Below, one piece after another: positions 13,601 to 23,078 of a stretch of DNA of 64,000 nucleotides. Made by a program: the position numbers and the translations under genes. Source of the DNA: Proteles cristata cristata (taxonomy: Eukaryota; Chordata; Mammalia; Carnivora; Hyaenidae); contig JAESUZ010003391.1 in assembly GCA_017311185.1 (NCBI GenBank), positions 31,680 to 95,679 on the forward strand, given 5' to 3'. Each line of letters opens with the position of its first letter. The stretch's first letter is position 1. The notes under the pieces are model-generated. The model was given only the letters and a program-made list of their open reading frames with translations, was not told where the DNA came from and did not search any database.

Positions 13601-14539
13601 ATGGAGCCTGCTTAAGATATTCTCTCTCTCTCTCTCTCTCTCTCTGATTTGGAGCCTGCTTAAGATTCTCTCTCAATCTCCCTCAAAAAGAAACAAACAA
13701 AGCAAAACAAAACGAAAACAAAACACACACACACAAACCAAACAAGCAGCTTAAATTATCAATCCATAGTACAAACTACGGATTTGTTTGTATAACGGAA
13801 AAGTTCACCACGATGGTACCAGCAGATAGATTTCTGCCATCACTGAATCTTAAGCTTTCCTAGAGTGGACTGGGGAGCTCACGATTTTTGTAAACAACAT
13901 TGTCCCAGACTTGACAAAGATCACCTATTTCTTTGCACTGTCCCTGCCACATCTTCTTTCAGCACTTCAAAACATTCTGGAAGATGGTTGCAACCTCCAA
14001 GTTTCCTGACCTTAAAAACCTGGACATTTTCAATCGTTTCCTAGTCATACATACTGATAAGCTTTCTCCGAAGCAGGCTGTGAGATGGGCTATGGGATAT
14101 TTCTACCTCTATGGGTCTCTTTCACTTCTATTTTTCTCCCTTACCTTTCAGTATCTCTGTTTAGCTTTAGAACCACATATGCCTCATGACCTTCAAATCT
14201 TACTATTGTGCCTTGTGTATCTCAAAAAAACATAAACAATTAAGTCTAATTAATATGCAGTTCATGGTTCAATATAATTGGCATTTTGGTACTCTCTGCA
14301 ATATTCAAAATATTAATGCTGGAGCGCTTCACAAAACCACTACTCAAAAAACCGCTTACCTTTCACTTAACCAGGTAAGTATAAAATATTGAAAATGGAA
14401 CATTAAAATGCATTGTGTCTGTATAACGTCAGCGGAATCTGTTCTACTTACCACAGTTTCTTAAAGACAGCATTCTTTTAATATTGCCAATCTTTTCGTT
14501 AATATGAGAGCATAACTGTTCCAGGTCTGAGGAGGCCAT
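1515..14539 (-). CDS. SKA1: SKA1, spindle and kinetochore-associated protein 1 (complete, 6 coding exons)
   Basis: Coding exons, in gene order on the minus strand: 14539-14452, 11457-11333, 9286-9189, 6318-6181, 2623-2454, 1663-1515. Every junction is GT-AG and in phase, and the sum is 768 bases, giving 255 residues plus stop, the length of human SKA1. The protein begins [12 protein letters not shown] and ends LTRYVIT. Residues 1-90 form the coiled-coil part that assembles with SKA2 and SKA3; residues 132-255 form the winged-helix microtubule-binding domain. Basic residues implicated in microtubule binding in the human protein are all present: R155, K183, K184, K203, K206, R236 and R245. Known role: the SKA complex couples kinetochores to dynamic microtubule ends in mitosis. 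Residue 208, at the exon 5/6 junction, is His where the human protein has Arg, as I remember it. No frameshift or stop was seen, so the gene looks intact. Confidence 0.97.
1905..2110 (+). mobile_element. MIR (ancient tRNA-derived SINE)
   Basis: ATAGTGTAGTGGTTGAGAG, GACCTTGGGCAAGTATCTTC, CTGCAAAATGGGAATAAGG and CTGGCACATGGTAAGTGC match the MIR core and 3' end. Confidence 0.88.
2180..2366 (-). mobile_element. MER5A-like hAT element
   Basis: Reverse phrases CTCTAGATGCCAGTAGCACTC, GGTTGTAACCACCAAAAATACC, TCCAGAGATGCCAAAAATG. It sits in the last SKA1 intron. Confidence 0.82.
2454..2623 (-). CDS. SKA1: SKA1 exon encoding the first half of the microtubule-binding domain
   Basis: The acceptor is TTTGCAG|G and the donor AAAG|GTAAAT, with 170 bases between. 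It encodes residues 151-206, including R155, the K183-K184 pair and K203/K206, which in the human protein contact tubulin. It joins in phase to the terminal exon at 1663, where the GGT glycine codon is split one base / two bases. Confidence 0.95.
3428..3636 (-). mobile_element. Carnivore SINE
   Basis: Reverse orientation: T-rich left end, GAGAGCAAGAGACAGAGC middle, ends ACTGAGCCACCCAGGTGCC. Confidence 0.92.
4043..4739 (+). mobile_element. L1 3' end (ORF2 C-terminus and 3' UTR), 5'-truncated
   Basis: Reads the L1 ORF2 tail ([46 protein letters not shown]) with a stop, followed by a G-rich carnivore L1 3' UTR and A-rich tail. Flanked by GAATACTCTG at 4033-4042 and 4740-4749, a probable target-site duplication. 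Confidence 0.9.
4750..4936 (+). mobile_element. Carnivore SINE, abutting the L1 tail
   Basis: GGCACCTGGATGGCTCAGTC head, GGGCTCTGTGTTGACAGC body, (A)n tail; followed by GAATACTACG, similar to the 4740-4749 bases. Confidence 0.9.
5720..5897 (+). mobile_element. Carnivore SINE
   Basis: GGGGCCCTGGTGGCTCAGCC head, TTCGAGTCCCGCCTCAGGCTC (B box region), AAAATAAATAATT tail. Confidence 0.9.
8744..8966 (+). mobile_element. MER5A-like hAT element
   Basis: CCAGTGGTTCTCAAGGGTC start, GGCAACGTCTGGAGACATTTC, CAGGGATGCTACTAAACATC, AAGGTTGACAAACTCTG end. Confidence 0.87.
9411..9638 (+). mobile_element. Carnivore SINE with target-site duplication
   Basis: Head GGGGTGCCTGGGTGGCTTAG; tail (A)16. GCAGAAGA flanks both sides (9403-9410 and 9643-9650). 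In the SKA1 intron just upstream of the exon at 9189-9286. Confidence 0.93.
10575..10808 (+). mobile_element. Carnivore SINE with 14-base target-site duplication
   Basis: Flanked by exact GAAAGCTCATTTGG copies (10561-10574 and 10809-10822). Full head, CT repeat and A-rich tail. Confidence 0.95.
11661..11847 (-). mobile_element. Carnivore SINE
   Basis: Reverse orientation: GAGACAGAGAGAGACACAG middle, ends GATTCAGGTGCCCC. Confidence 0.9.
12350..12480 (+). mobile_element. MIR 3' fragment
   Basis: AGATAAGTGAAAAAGTATATG ... GAACACTGTGCCTGGAACC ... CAGCAAATGCTAACTCC resembles the MIR 3' half. Confidence 0.6.
13023..13238 (+). mobile_element. Carnivore SINE with 15-base target-site duplication
   Basis: AATTCTAGACATCCT is exact at 13008-13022 and 13239-13253. 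The head is GGCACACCTGGTTGGCTCAG; the tail is (AATA)n. Confidence 0.95.
13290..13430 (+). mobile_element. Probable MIR fragment
   Basis: GGACCAGGCAAGTCACCTGACTTC and GTGTGAAATGAGGGAACTGGA resemble the MIR core in diverged form. Confidence 0.45.
13510..13700 (+). mobile_element. Carnivore SINE, 5'-truncated with internal duplication
   Basis: CTCAGTTAAGTGACCAACTC start; GGAGCCTGCTTAAGAT occurs twice, separated by a CT run. Confidence 0.8.
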
Positions 14540-14550
14540 CCTTTAAGCCT
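14452..14550 (-). CDS. SKA1: SKA1 first coding exon (start codon)
   Basis: The acceptor TTTCTTCAG ends at 14551, so the exon begins at 14550 with 11 untranslated bases. The ATG at 14539-14537 opens [10 protein letters not shown]. The donor is G|GTAAGT, and the last base is the first base of the Gly30 codon, completed by GT at 11457. The exon carries the first helix of the SKA coiled coil. Confidence 0.95.
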
Positions 14551-15127
14551 CTGAAGAAACAAATAAACAACACATTTACCAAAAAAATAGGCCAAATTTC
14601 TGTTCACTTCCAAAATCCAATAATGGCCAATACCCAAGAACTCACATCTCCTTGAAAAGAAAGTACAAAAACTCAATTTCTTTTAATTTTCCAAAATTCA
14701 GTTTCTAACCAAAGTCCAGTACCTCTCTTTGAGCCTTCTGTAATCAGCGCACCCCAAACCAAGGTACAGGGAATTTAGGGGGACAAATATCCTATTTATA
14801 AAGACAACGTTGATCTTTTCTTTAAAGATGCAAAGTACACGTGCATTTTAAGAAAAAAACACAGTTGAGTGCACAGAAACGGGTCCAAGTAAGCATTTCT
14901 TCCATGCTGCGGGGGGTCGGGCGCTTTACGGTTTGGAGTCGATAAAGAGGCAGAGAGAAGGGAAGGAAGGGAGTCAGTTAATGATTCACTCTCGAGGGTA
15001 GGACAGAGGCTCGAAAGCATCCACTCCAGCTACCCGAGCGGTGGAAGGACAAGGCCGGCTCCCCGGCTCCGCCCGGCTGCCCCGCTCCCGCACTCCGACC
15101 GCCCCCCGCCCCCAGCCCCAGCAATAC

Positions 15128-15235
15128 CTTCCGCCTGCTCCCGAGGCCGCGGCCCCCGACACCAACCTCGCTCGGGTCCGGGAGCAAAGCACCACTCGCT
15201 GTGGAATTAAGAGCCGCGGAGCCCCGAGTCTCTGC
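15128..15235 (-). other. SKA1: Probable SKA1 non-coding exon 1
   Basis: The coding exon at 14550 has an upstream acceptor, so a 5' exon is needed. Within the CpG island, GGAAG|GTATTG at 15128/15127 is a good minus-strand donor. The transcription start is inferred to lie a few tens of bases downstream of the CDE/CHR pair at 15276-15290; the upper boundary given is a guess. Confidence 0.45.
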
Positions 15236-15275
15236 CGGAAGCCCAAGATCGCGAGACGCGACTCTGGGAGTGAAA

Positions 15276-15290
15276 TTCAAAGTGCCCGCC
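15276..15290 (-). promoter_or_regulatory. CDE/CHR tandem cell-cycle element in SKA1 promoter
   Basis: Read on the minus strand the sequence is GGCGG (15290-15286), GCAC (15285-15282), TTTGAA (15281-15276). This is the classical CDE, a 4-base spacer and a canonical CHR. In known G2/M genes such as CDC25C and CCNB2 this arrangement is bound by DREAM/MuvB complexes, which repress in G0/G1 and activate in G2/M. Its orientation and place just upstream of the inferred start fit SKA1, a mitotic gene. Confidence 0.8.
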
Positions 15291-15400
15291 GGGATTCGGC
15301 GCCGCGCAGGCGCACCTCGGCGCTCCCGGAACGCCTGTTTAGCAACTGTTCGAGTTCCGGCGCCTTCCGGGGCCGCCGCTGGGCGGGGCAAGGGCGGGGC

Positions 15401-15480
15401 TGACCTGAGCTGGGCGGGGCTGACCGGGGCGGGGCGGGGCTGACCGGGGCGGGGCGGGGCTGACCGGGGCGGGTCTGGGC
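15401..15480. repeat. 20-base GC-box tandem repeat (4 units) upstream of SKA1
   Basis: The unit TGACCGGGGCGGGGCGGGGC is exact at 15421-15440 and 15441-15460; a third copy begins at 15461 and diverges at its end; a diverged copy occupies 15401-15420. Each exact unit holds overlapping Sp1/KLF GC boxes and G runs able to form G-quadruplexes. It lies about 120 bases upstream of the CDE/CHR pair. Confidence 0.9.
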
Positions 15481-15611
15481 GGGACTGGGTGGGCTTTGAA
15501 GCGCCAGGCTTCCCGGGTCCGTGTTCCTCCTGGTGCAGGCGACCCGGAATGATCCCAGGCAGTCACGTCACCTTGTTTTGGCCGCCGCCCAGCCAGGGGC
15601 CGCGGGCTCTA

Positions 15612-15775
15612 ACAGTGAGTCTCCAAGTTGGCTGCGCGTTAGAATCACCAGGGGGCAGCTTTTACAAATTCCAATCCCATTGAAATCAGGCACCCTGGAA
15701 GTCGGGCCTGCGGCTTGATATTTTAAAAAGCACTCCGGATAACTCCAAAAAGCACCCAAGTGTGTGAACTTAGAG
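15612..15775 (+). mobile_element. MER20-like hAT element
   Basis: AGTTGGCTGCGCGTTAGAATCACC, GGCAGCTTTTACAAATTCCAAT and TGATATTTTAAAAAGCACTCC match MER20 phrases; just outside the SKA1 CpG island. Confidence 0.72.
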
Positions 15776-15809
15776 ACTGGGCGACTACAAATTTAAAATT
15801 AAAAAGGTT

Positions 15810-16038
15810 GGGGCGCCTGGGTGGCTCAGTCAGTTAAGCGTCTGACCCGCTCAGGTCATGATCTCGCGGGTCGTGGGTTCGAGCCCCGCGTCGGGCTCTG
15901 TGCTGACAGCTAGCTCAGAGCCTGGAGCCTGCTTCTGATTCTGTGTCTCCCTCTCTCTCTGACCCTCCCCTGCTCATGCTCTGTTTCTCTCTGTCTCAAT
16001 AATAAATAAACATTTAAAAACATTAAAAAAAATAAAAA
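15810..16038 (+). mobile_element. Carnivore SINE, young-looking copy
   Basis: GGGGCGCCTGGGTGGCTCAG head and TTCGAGCCCCGCGTCGGGCTC body, near the family consensus; A-rich tail. Confidence 0.95.
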
Positions 16039-16652
16039 TTAAATTAAAAATGTTAATTATCCCTGTCGAAATAAAAGGGAAAGTATCCCCGAGCTGGTGT
16101 GGCATCTCCACAGTCGTCAACGATCCAGATTCCTTCTAACTTTTGGCACCATCATCCGTAGCATCATGCATTCTGGCCTTCAGGCTGCCTGTAAGCAAGA
16201 TGACCCTGACACTCCCTTCCTCAGGTCTTGGTCTAAGGTAGCAGAAAAGAAGAGACAAGGGTAACGTTTATGGAACCCACACCCAGTAGCTTCTATCTGC
16301 TTTTCACAGGTGATTCACATCTGCAAGCAAGACTGGAAGAAAAAAAAATCAATAAAAATATATATTTTTTTTAATTTAGACCGTTGTATTGCATCCTCCA
16401 CCATGTAGGGATTCTGCTTGTAAAGGAGAAGGAGAGCGTAGATTCTGGGTAGGCACGTAGCAGCCTTGACCATTTCTACTTATTACTTTAACAAATCTCT
16501 TATGGAAAATTTCAAACTTATAAAGTTAGAATATAAGATAATGAAGCCCATGGTCAACCCATCACCCCAGCTTCAACCATTATTAACTTATCCCAAATTT
16601 TGTTTCATCTGTACCTCCTGTCCTCTTACCTTTTACCTACTGGAATATTTTG

Positions 16653-16868
16653 TTTATTTTTTATTATTATTTTCTTTTTAGAGAGAGAGAGAGCGAGCAC
16701 GCAAACGGGAAAGAGGAACAGTGGGAGAGACAAAGAGAGATAGAGAGAATCCCAAGCAGGCTCCACGCTCAGCGAAAAGTCCTACTAGGGACTCAATCCC
16801 ATAACCCTGGACTCATTGAGCCAAAATCTAGAGTTGGAAACTCAGCTAACTGAGCCACCCAGGGGCCC
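16653..16868 (-). mobile_element. Carnivore SINE with 13-base target-site duplication
   Basis: CTGGAATATTTTG is exact at 16640-16652 and 16869-16881. Reverse orientation, ending GAGCCACCCAGGGGCC. Confidence 0.95.
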
Positions 16869-16960
16869 CTGGAATATTTTGAAGCAAATCTCAAATATTG
16901 CATCTTTCCATCCAAAAACATTTACATATTTATCTCCTAAAGATAGAAACTCTTTAAAAA

Positions 16961-17196
16961 TGTGGCTTAGTCGGTTAAGCGACCGACTTTCGCTTAGGTC
17001 ATGATCTCGCGGTTCGTGGGTTTGAGCCCCAAGTCAGGCTCTGTGCTGACTGCCAGCACAGAGCCTAGAGCCTGTTTCAGAGTCTGTGTCTCCCTCTCTC
17101 TCTGACCCTTCCCTGCTCACGCTGTCTCTCTCTCTCTCTCTCCCTCTCTCTCTCTCTCTCTCCTAGAAATAAATAAATAAATAAAAATATTAAAAA
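16961..17196 (+). mobile_element. Carnivore SINE, slightly 5'-truncated
   Basis: Starts TGTGGCTTAGTCGGTTAAGC, with long (CT)n and AAATAAATAAATAAA tail. Confidence 0.92.
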
Positions 17197-19955
17197 TTAC
17201 CATGTTAGCATTATCACATCTAAGTATTTTAACAATTATTTCTGAATACCAAACATCCAATGTTCAATTTCCCTGATTGTATCATTATTTATTGTTAAAC
17301 TATTGGTTTGTTTGAATTAGAATCCAAACAAGAGTTACACATTGTTATCTGGTTGATACATTTTTAATGTTTCTCTTAATTTTGACGTACCTACATATCT
17401 AAAGCCAAAACTCATTTAACAGGAACAAAGCCTTTCATTGTAGGAAACAATGTAAGGCCTCAAATGTCAGTATTCCACGAAAAATAACACAGTAACACAA
17501 ATTCACCCTGTAGCATCAAGGACAAACATTATCAGATCGTTTCCCATGAGAAAATAAATAGGAAGATGAAAGCATAAAGGCACTGAATACGAGAGGAGAA
17601 GGGGGAAATGTGGAAAAAATATAGAAATGAGTAACTGGATGACACTGTCTATTTCATATTTCTTTCTAGGACAGGATTATTTACCAAGACTTCAAATACA
17701 ATGACAGAAACTCAATCCAAACTGGCTTAAGCAAGAAAAATAGGTTTCATTTGGCTTATAAAACAGTAAAGGGTGCATGCGTAGGTCTTTTATTATAGCT
17801 GGACCCAGAAATTCAAACATCCTATTAAAGAACAACCTCCATCTCTCAGTTCTGCGTTCCTTTGTGCTGATTCCATTCCCACGCAGCCTTTACCCTCTGG
17901 TGACCGCTAATACCTCTAGACTCAGACTCTAATAGGTTAGCAGTTCTTGCTTTCCTAAGGAATCTAGCAAAATGATTGGCCCAATTTGGGTCATCTGCCC
18001 AGTTTTAAACTAACCAGCCTGTTTAGGGGGGTAGAATGGTCATGTCGGCTACACATCCTGGAGCTGGGTGTTAGGATAATCCTACCCAAAAACACAGGGT
18101 CTGGGAGTAGAACAGAAGTGGTTTCTGGGATGTTATTTAACAGAGAGGATAATGAAATTGGGAGGTGTTATTTTGAACAAAAGTTTGTTGGAGAAAAGCA
18201 AGAGTTTCTCATTGGCTGAACTGCAGGGGGGAATTGATTTCTTGTAGGGTAATGCAATGTACATCTTTCTCTGTTGGGGCCTATAATTGATGGTTCCTTC
18301 CTGCTGGTGATTCTTCTGCTGGGGTCTATAATTGACAATTCTTCTTGTAATTGGCATGGAATGGCAAGACTCCTTCTAGCCTCCTGATTCCATGTTAGAG
18401 AGGTTTCCCTTTATTTTTATATGAGCAAGATAGAAGAAATTGCTGGACTGGTTCTTGCAACAAATATAAGCAGGAGTAAAAGCAATGTGAACTCTAGTCT
18501 TCAGGGAAAAACAATAATAACATCAAAAAAAACTTTTATTGGGTACTTAGTCTAATTCAGCCATTTTACATGTATTATCCTGTTTAATCTTTGTAATAAA
18601 CTTGTGAATACTTACAATTATGATCTGTATTTTACAGCTGAGGAACAGATGAGGAACTGAGGATTATAATCAAGTAACGCACAAGTCAGTATCTCAGAGC
18701 CTGTCCTCTTTCGATGAAGCTCTGTTGCCTCTCAGATGCAAGGGGTCTTTCCTTTACTCCCATGTTTTATGTTTCTGAACCTAAAGACTTCCATCATTAT
18801 TTCAGTCCCTCACAGCACGCCTATCCCGCAAGTACGATTCTGGATTATTTATGAATTCTAAGTGTTTGATACCCAACTGACTTTGACAGAAACCACTTTT
18901 CTTTGTACTTTGCATACTTTCTTTCTGTCCTTTTCTTGCAGATAGGGGTCAAGTTTATTTCTGGATGTCCCCAAGTCAGAATCACCCAAGGTCCTCATTG
19001 TAGAATAAAGATCAAATATCTCTTTAAGCAATAGGACTCTGCACTTCTGGGAAGCTGGGAAAGTATTTAACCCTCTGGTTTTGACGGTGGATAGTGACCA
19101 ATAAGTTTGGGGACAGCTTCATATCTCTCCTTCCTGAAGAGGGAAAGCTCTCAATGTAATAGATGGGTGCATTCTGAGATGCCTCACTGAGCAGGGGTAG
19201 GTCTGACCCTTTGGGGAGTTTTAACATTCAAGACAGATTGTGTTTTTACATTTCCTACTAAACTACACTCCTTTATCTTATTCTTAAAAGCCGTTTTTTC
19301 CAACTGACAACATTAAAATCCAAGGCACATATTCATAATACATAATGGTTCTCACGAGGGCCATTTCTCAATTCTCACTGCCTGTCATAGCAGCTGAGGC
19401 GAATCAGCCCAGAAAATCACTTTTATAGTGTTTCATACCCTAAAATGATTTATGCCTCTTGCTGGAATTTTTTGGTTTTGTTTGGTTGGTTGGCTGAGGG
19501 GTTTTTCTTTCTTTCTTTTTTCTTCTTTTTCTTTTTTTGTAACTAGAGAGGAGAAAGAAAAAAACTTATACTTTTCCCCTAGTGTTCTCTCCTCATTTTA
19601 TGAAGTCTTTATCCAGAGTGTGCTTTTTTTAGTGTTATAGTTAGAGCCCCAATTTCTGCACCACCAGAGTGCATTTAATAAAGACTCAGGGGTATGTAGT
19701 ACGATTAGAGGCAGGAAAGGAAAGTCACACATGAAAACTACACACATGCTTCTCTCTCTGATGTCCAGAATTCCACCCATTAGTGAGAAAAAGGAAGACG
19801 GCGGGGGTGGGGGGTGGGGTGCGGAATATCAGGAGACCTTTAGGTAGCCCCAACTCAGTCATTAACTAGCTCTGTGAACTTAAGGAGTAGATGACTTCTG
19901 ATATGATGCCTAACTCAATGCATTAAGGTTTTTCCCTTTTGAGAAGTATTTCCTG
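17197..19955. other. Unannotated intergenic sequence between SINEs
   Basis: Apart from the MIR at 18533-18715 it has no convincing gene. GGTTCATTTGGCTTATAA-like phrases at 17680-18020 may be an old DNA-element remnant I cannot name. Confidence 0.5.
18533..18715 (-). mobile_element. MIR, reverse orientation
   Basis: GGGTACTTAGTCTAATTCAG, TTTACATGTATTATCCTGTTTAATC, TTTTACAGCTGAGGAAC: the MIR complement. Confidence 0.78.
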
Positions 19956-20154
19956 CGGTGCCTGGGTGGCTTAGTCAGTTAAATACTCTACTCTTGGTTT
20001 CAGCTCAGGTCATGACCTCATGGTCATGGGATCGAGCCCTGAGTCTAGCTCTGCACTGGGCATGGAGCCTACTTAAAATTTTCTCTCTCCTTCTTCCTCT
20101 GCCTCTCTCCACTCGCATGCATGTGTTCTTTCTCTCTCTCAAAAAGAAAAAAAT
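19956..20154 (+). mobile_element. Carnivore SINE
   Basis: GGTGCCTGGGTGGCTTAGTC head, CT-rich middle, AAAAAGAAAAAAA tail. Confidence 0.9.
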
Positions 20155-20901
20155 AGGAATTCCCTCTTCCTGTGACCTGCTTTTAAATATAAACATCACT
20201 GAGTGAGAATGACTTTTAAGTTAAAAGGGAGAATGAAGACTGTCCCACAGATTTTTCCTTTCCCTACATCTTAACAAATGTCCCCCAAATAAGTTTTTTT
20301 TTAATCCTTTCCTCCCTGAAAAAAATCATTAATAATTGGCAATAAACAGATAATGTAAGGTAATAAACTTCGAAAACTGATGTCAAGGAGGGAAGCAGAA
20401 GATTCTGGAGCAGAGAGGAGAGGCAGAAGCCTGGTTCCTAACCACACCACCACCCTGAAATCATATTGGGAAACCCACACAGCTAAGAATTGAAGGAAAT
20501 CTGAAGATTACCAACTGAAGAATAGCCTTTTTTTCCCCCCTGTTCTTCTTGGCAATCACGCCGTCTCTAATTGAGTCCAGTTTCCCATTGGGAAATGACC
20601 TAAAGGTTGAGAGTATTCCTCAAAGGGATGGACTACTCATTGAAATTGTGAAAATCAGAACAGCAGTTCGGTGCATTTAACAGTGAAAATGAAAAAGTGG
20701 GGGGAGGAAAGGAAGAAGGAAATCATGCAAAGAATGATAAAGAAAATGATCTACAGGAATATACAAAGGAATAGCAAGAAATTTATATACATGTGAATTG
20801 TATGTATATTAATTAAAAATAAGACTTCATCAAGAAGAGAGTAAACAGAAACAAAAGAGAGAGATAAAAAGAAGAGCATCAGACTAAAAAATATAAATTG
20901 A

Positions 20902-21069
20902 CAGGCACCTGGGTGGGTCAGTTTGTTAAGTGCCTGACTTCGGTTCAGGTCACGATCTCATGGTTAGTGAATTCAAGCCCCACATCTGGCTCAGTTCTGA
21001 CAACTCAGAGCCTGGATCCTGCTTCGGATTTTGTGTCTCCCTCTCTCTCTGCACCTCCCCTGTTTGTGT

Positions 21070-21107
<38 letters not shown>

Positions 21108-21126
21108 AAACAAATAAACTTAAAAA

Positions 21127-21128
<2 letters not shown>
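20902..21128 (+). mobile_element. Carnivore SINE with expanded tail microsatellite
   Basis: AGGCACCTGGGTGGGTCAG head; long (CT)n at about 21069-21103; tail passes into a (CA)n-(AT)n run. Confidence 0.92.
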
Positions 21129-21169
<41 letters not shown>

Positions 21170-21190
21170 CATACATACATATATATATGG
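21069..21190. repeat. Compound microsatellite (CT)n, (CA)n, (AT/CATA)n
   Basis: (CT)n at 21069-21103, the SINE A-rich tail, (CA)16 at 21129-21161, then (AT)n and (ACAT)n to about 21190. The whole run is SINE-derived, between two SINEs. Confidence 0.93.
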
Positions 21191-21192
21191 AA

Positions 21193-21370
21193 GGGACACC
21201 TGGGTGGCTAAGTCGGTTAAGGAACCAACTCTTGATTTAGGCTCAGGTCATGATCTCACACAAGTGGAATTGAGCCTCTGTCAGGCTTTGCCCTGATCAT
21301 GGAACCTACTTGGGATTCTTTCTCTCCCTCTCCCTTTGCCTCTCCCTTGCTCTCTAAATAAAAAATATAT
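21193..21370 (+). mobile_element. Carnivore SINE
   Basis: GGACACCTGGGTGGCTAAGTC head, shorter CT region, AAATAAAAAATAT tail. Confidence 0.9.
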
Positions 21371-22021
21371 GTATATACATATAAATTGAAGGGCCAAAAA
21401 CACCACCACAGAACTAATGCACTGAATTACAAACAGCAAGGAATAGAAGAGACACCTTTGAAAATCAAGTTAAGAGAAAAGCTTAAGGTGATCAGAGGAC
21501 AGGCAGTTGAAAAAAAAAATAAAGAAAACAGAGAGAAGCTCACAGAAACAGAAGATAGAAATGATCCAACGTGAGCATAATTTGTGTCCTAAATACAAAA
21601 CGACCCCCACAATGGGCCAGAAGATTTAATAAAGGTGATTACCCAAGAAAAGAAATTGAGCGTCTGGGTGGAGATGCACACTGCATTCAGGAAAATTTAT
21701 TAAGGGACATTTTACAACTATAAATACCCAAGTTAAGTTATTCAACTTTAAGGATAAAGAAAGACTACTTCAAGCATACAGGTGAAAAGCAAATTGACTA
21801 CAAGAAAGAAAAAAGAATCAGGCTGGCTGGCCTCCAACAGTGATATAGTAACATCCTCTCCCCAACTTTTTTTTTTAATTTCAACCTACATAAAAATGGA
21901 AAGAGTTGAACAACAAGCACTCATCTACCCTTCACTGAAATTCTTCAAATTTAAACATTTTGCAGTTGTTTCCTTCCTATTTATCTGTATATACATAGTG
22001 GTGGTTTTAAAATTCCACAAA

Positions 22022-22130
22022 TGTGGAGTCTGCTTCAGATTCTGTGTCTTCCTCTCTCTCCCCTTCATCCACCTAGCACCCACAGTGCGCTGTCTCTCTG
22101 TCTCTCAAAAATAAAAAAACACTAAAAAAA
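22022..22130 (+). mobile_element. Carnivore SINE 3' fragment
   Basis: Only the GGAGTCTGCTTCAGATTCTG-to-tail part is present, (A)n end. Confidence 0.8.
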
Positions 22131-22231
22131 TGTTTTAACTCCACAAATATCATAGTGTATTGCAAATACTAGGGAAACCACTAATTTTTTTTATAAAAGA
22201 AGTATAATTCTTTACTAATAAAAAATGCTCA

Positions 22232-22452
22232 GGGTGCCTGGGTAGCTCAGTCTGGTAAGCGTCTAACATTTGATTTCGGCTCAGGTTATGATCTCACAGT
22301 TCATGAAATCAAGGCTTGCATCAGGCTCTGTGCAGCCAGTGCCAGAGTCTGCTTGGGATTCTCTCTTTCCCTCTCTCTCTGCCCCTTCCTCACTTTCTCT
22401 CTCTCTCTCTCTCTCTCTCTGTCAAAATAAATAAATAAACTTAAAAAAAAAC
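22232..22452 (+). mobile_element. Carnivore SINE
   Basis: GGGTGCCTGGGTAGCTCAGTC head, (CT)n, AAATAAATAAAC tail; ATGCTCA flanks both sides. Confidence 0.92.
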
Positions 22453-22552
22453 ATGCTCAACTAAACTCAAAGAAAGGAGAAGAAGAAGCCTCTGTCAACA
22501 AGTAGAAAATACAAGCATGGTTGATATTAACCCAAATATATGAATAGTCACT

Positions 22553-22702
22553 TTATTTTTTTTTTTGAGTATAGCTTTTTAAAAAATATTTTTGGTCTTA
22601 TTTAAATCCAGCTTAGTTAACATACAGTGTAATAATGATTTCTAGAGTAGAATTTAGTGATTCATCATTTACATATAACACTCAGTGCTCACTCAGTGCT
22701 CA
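22553..22702 (-). mobile_element. L1 3' UTR fragment nested in older L1
   Basis: Starts with T-rich sequence and reads CCAGCTTAGTTAACATACAG and TTTAGTGATTCATCATTTAC, the carnivore L1 3' UTR in reverse. AATA(G/A)TCACTTTA flanks both sides, a probable target-site duplication. Confidence 0.78.
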
Positions 22703-22850
22703 ATAATCACTTTAAATGTGAATGGGTCTAATGACACCAATTAAAAGACGGTGATTGTTAGAGTGGATTAAAAAAAAAAAGTAAGACCCACCAAAAGTTG
22801 TCTACAAGAAAACCACTTTAAATATACAGAATCCAATAAAAGGCATGGAG

Positions 22851-23078
22851 GGGCGCCTGGGTGACTCAGTGAGTTAGGCGTCCAACCTCAGCTCAGGTCA
22901 TGACCTCGCGGTTCGTGGGTTCGAGCCCCGCGTCAGGCTCTGTGCTGACCACTCAGAGCTTAGAGCCTGTCTTCAGATTCTGTGACTCCCTCTCTCTCTG
23001 ACCCTCCCCTGCTCATGCTGTCTCTCTCTCTCTCTCTCTCAAAAATTAAGAAAACATTTTAAAAAAACAACAACAACT
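22851..23078 (+). mobile_element. Carnivore SINE with 12-base target-site duplication
   Basis: AAAGGCATGGAG is exact at 22839-22850 and 23079-23090. The body is close to consensus (GGGGCGCCTGGGTGACTCAG). Confidence 0.95.

Larger units (their letters stand above)
14990..15560 (-). promoter_or_regulatory. SKA1: CpG-island promoter of SKA1
   Basis: A G+C-rich, CpG-dense block surrounds the inferred first exon, in contrast to the A+T-rich flanks. It has no TATA box at a useful distance, holds several GC boxes, and contains GCGCAGGCGC (15304-15313), an NRF1-like motif. The CDE/CHR pair and GC-box repeat are listed separately. Confidence 0.8.

Noticed and set aside
14978..15403. Open frames of 120-137 codons on both strands in the SKA1 CpG island
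   Set aside because: Arg/Pro/Ala-rich composition typical of translated GC-rich DNA; no splice logic or known domain; overlaps the promoter motifs.
15810..15910. tRNA-like A and B box sequence in the SINE heads
   Set aside because: These belong to tRNA-Lys-derived SINEs, shown by the CT-rich body, A-rich tails and target duplications; not functional tRNA genes.
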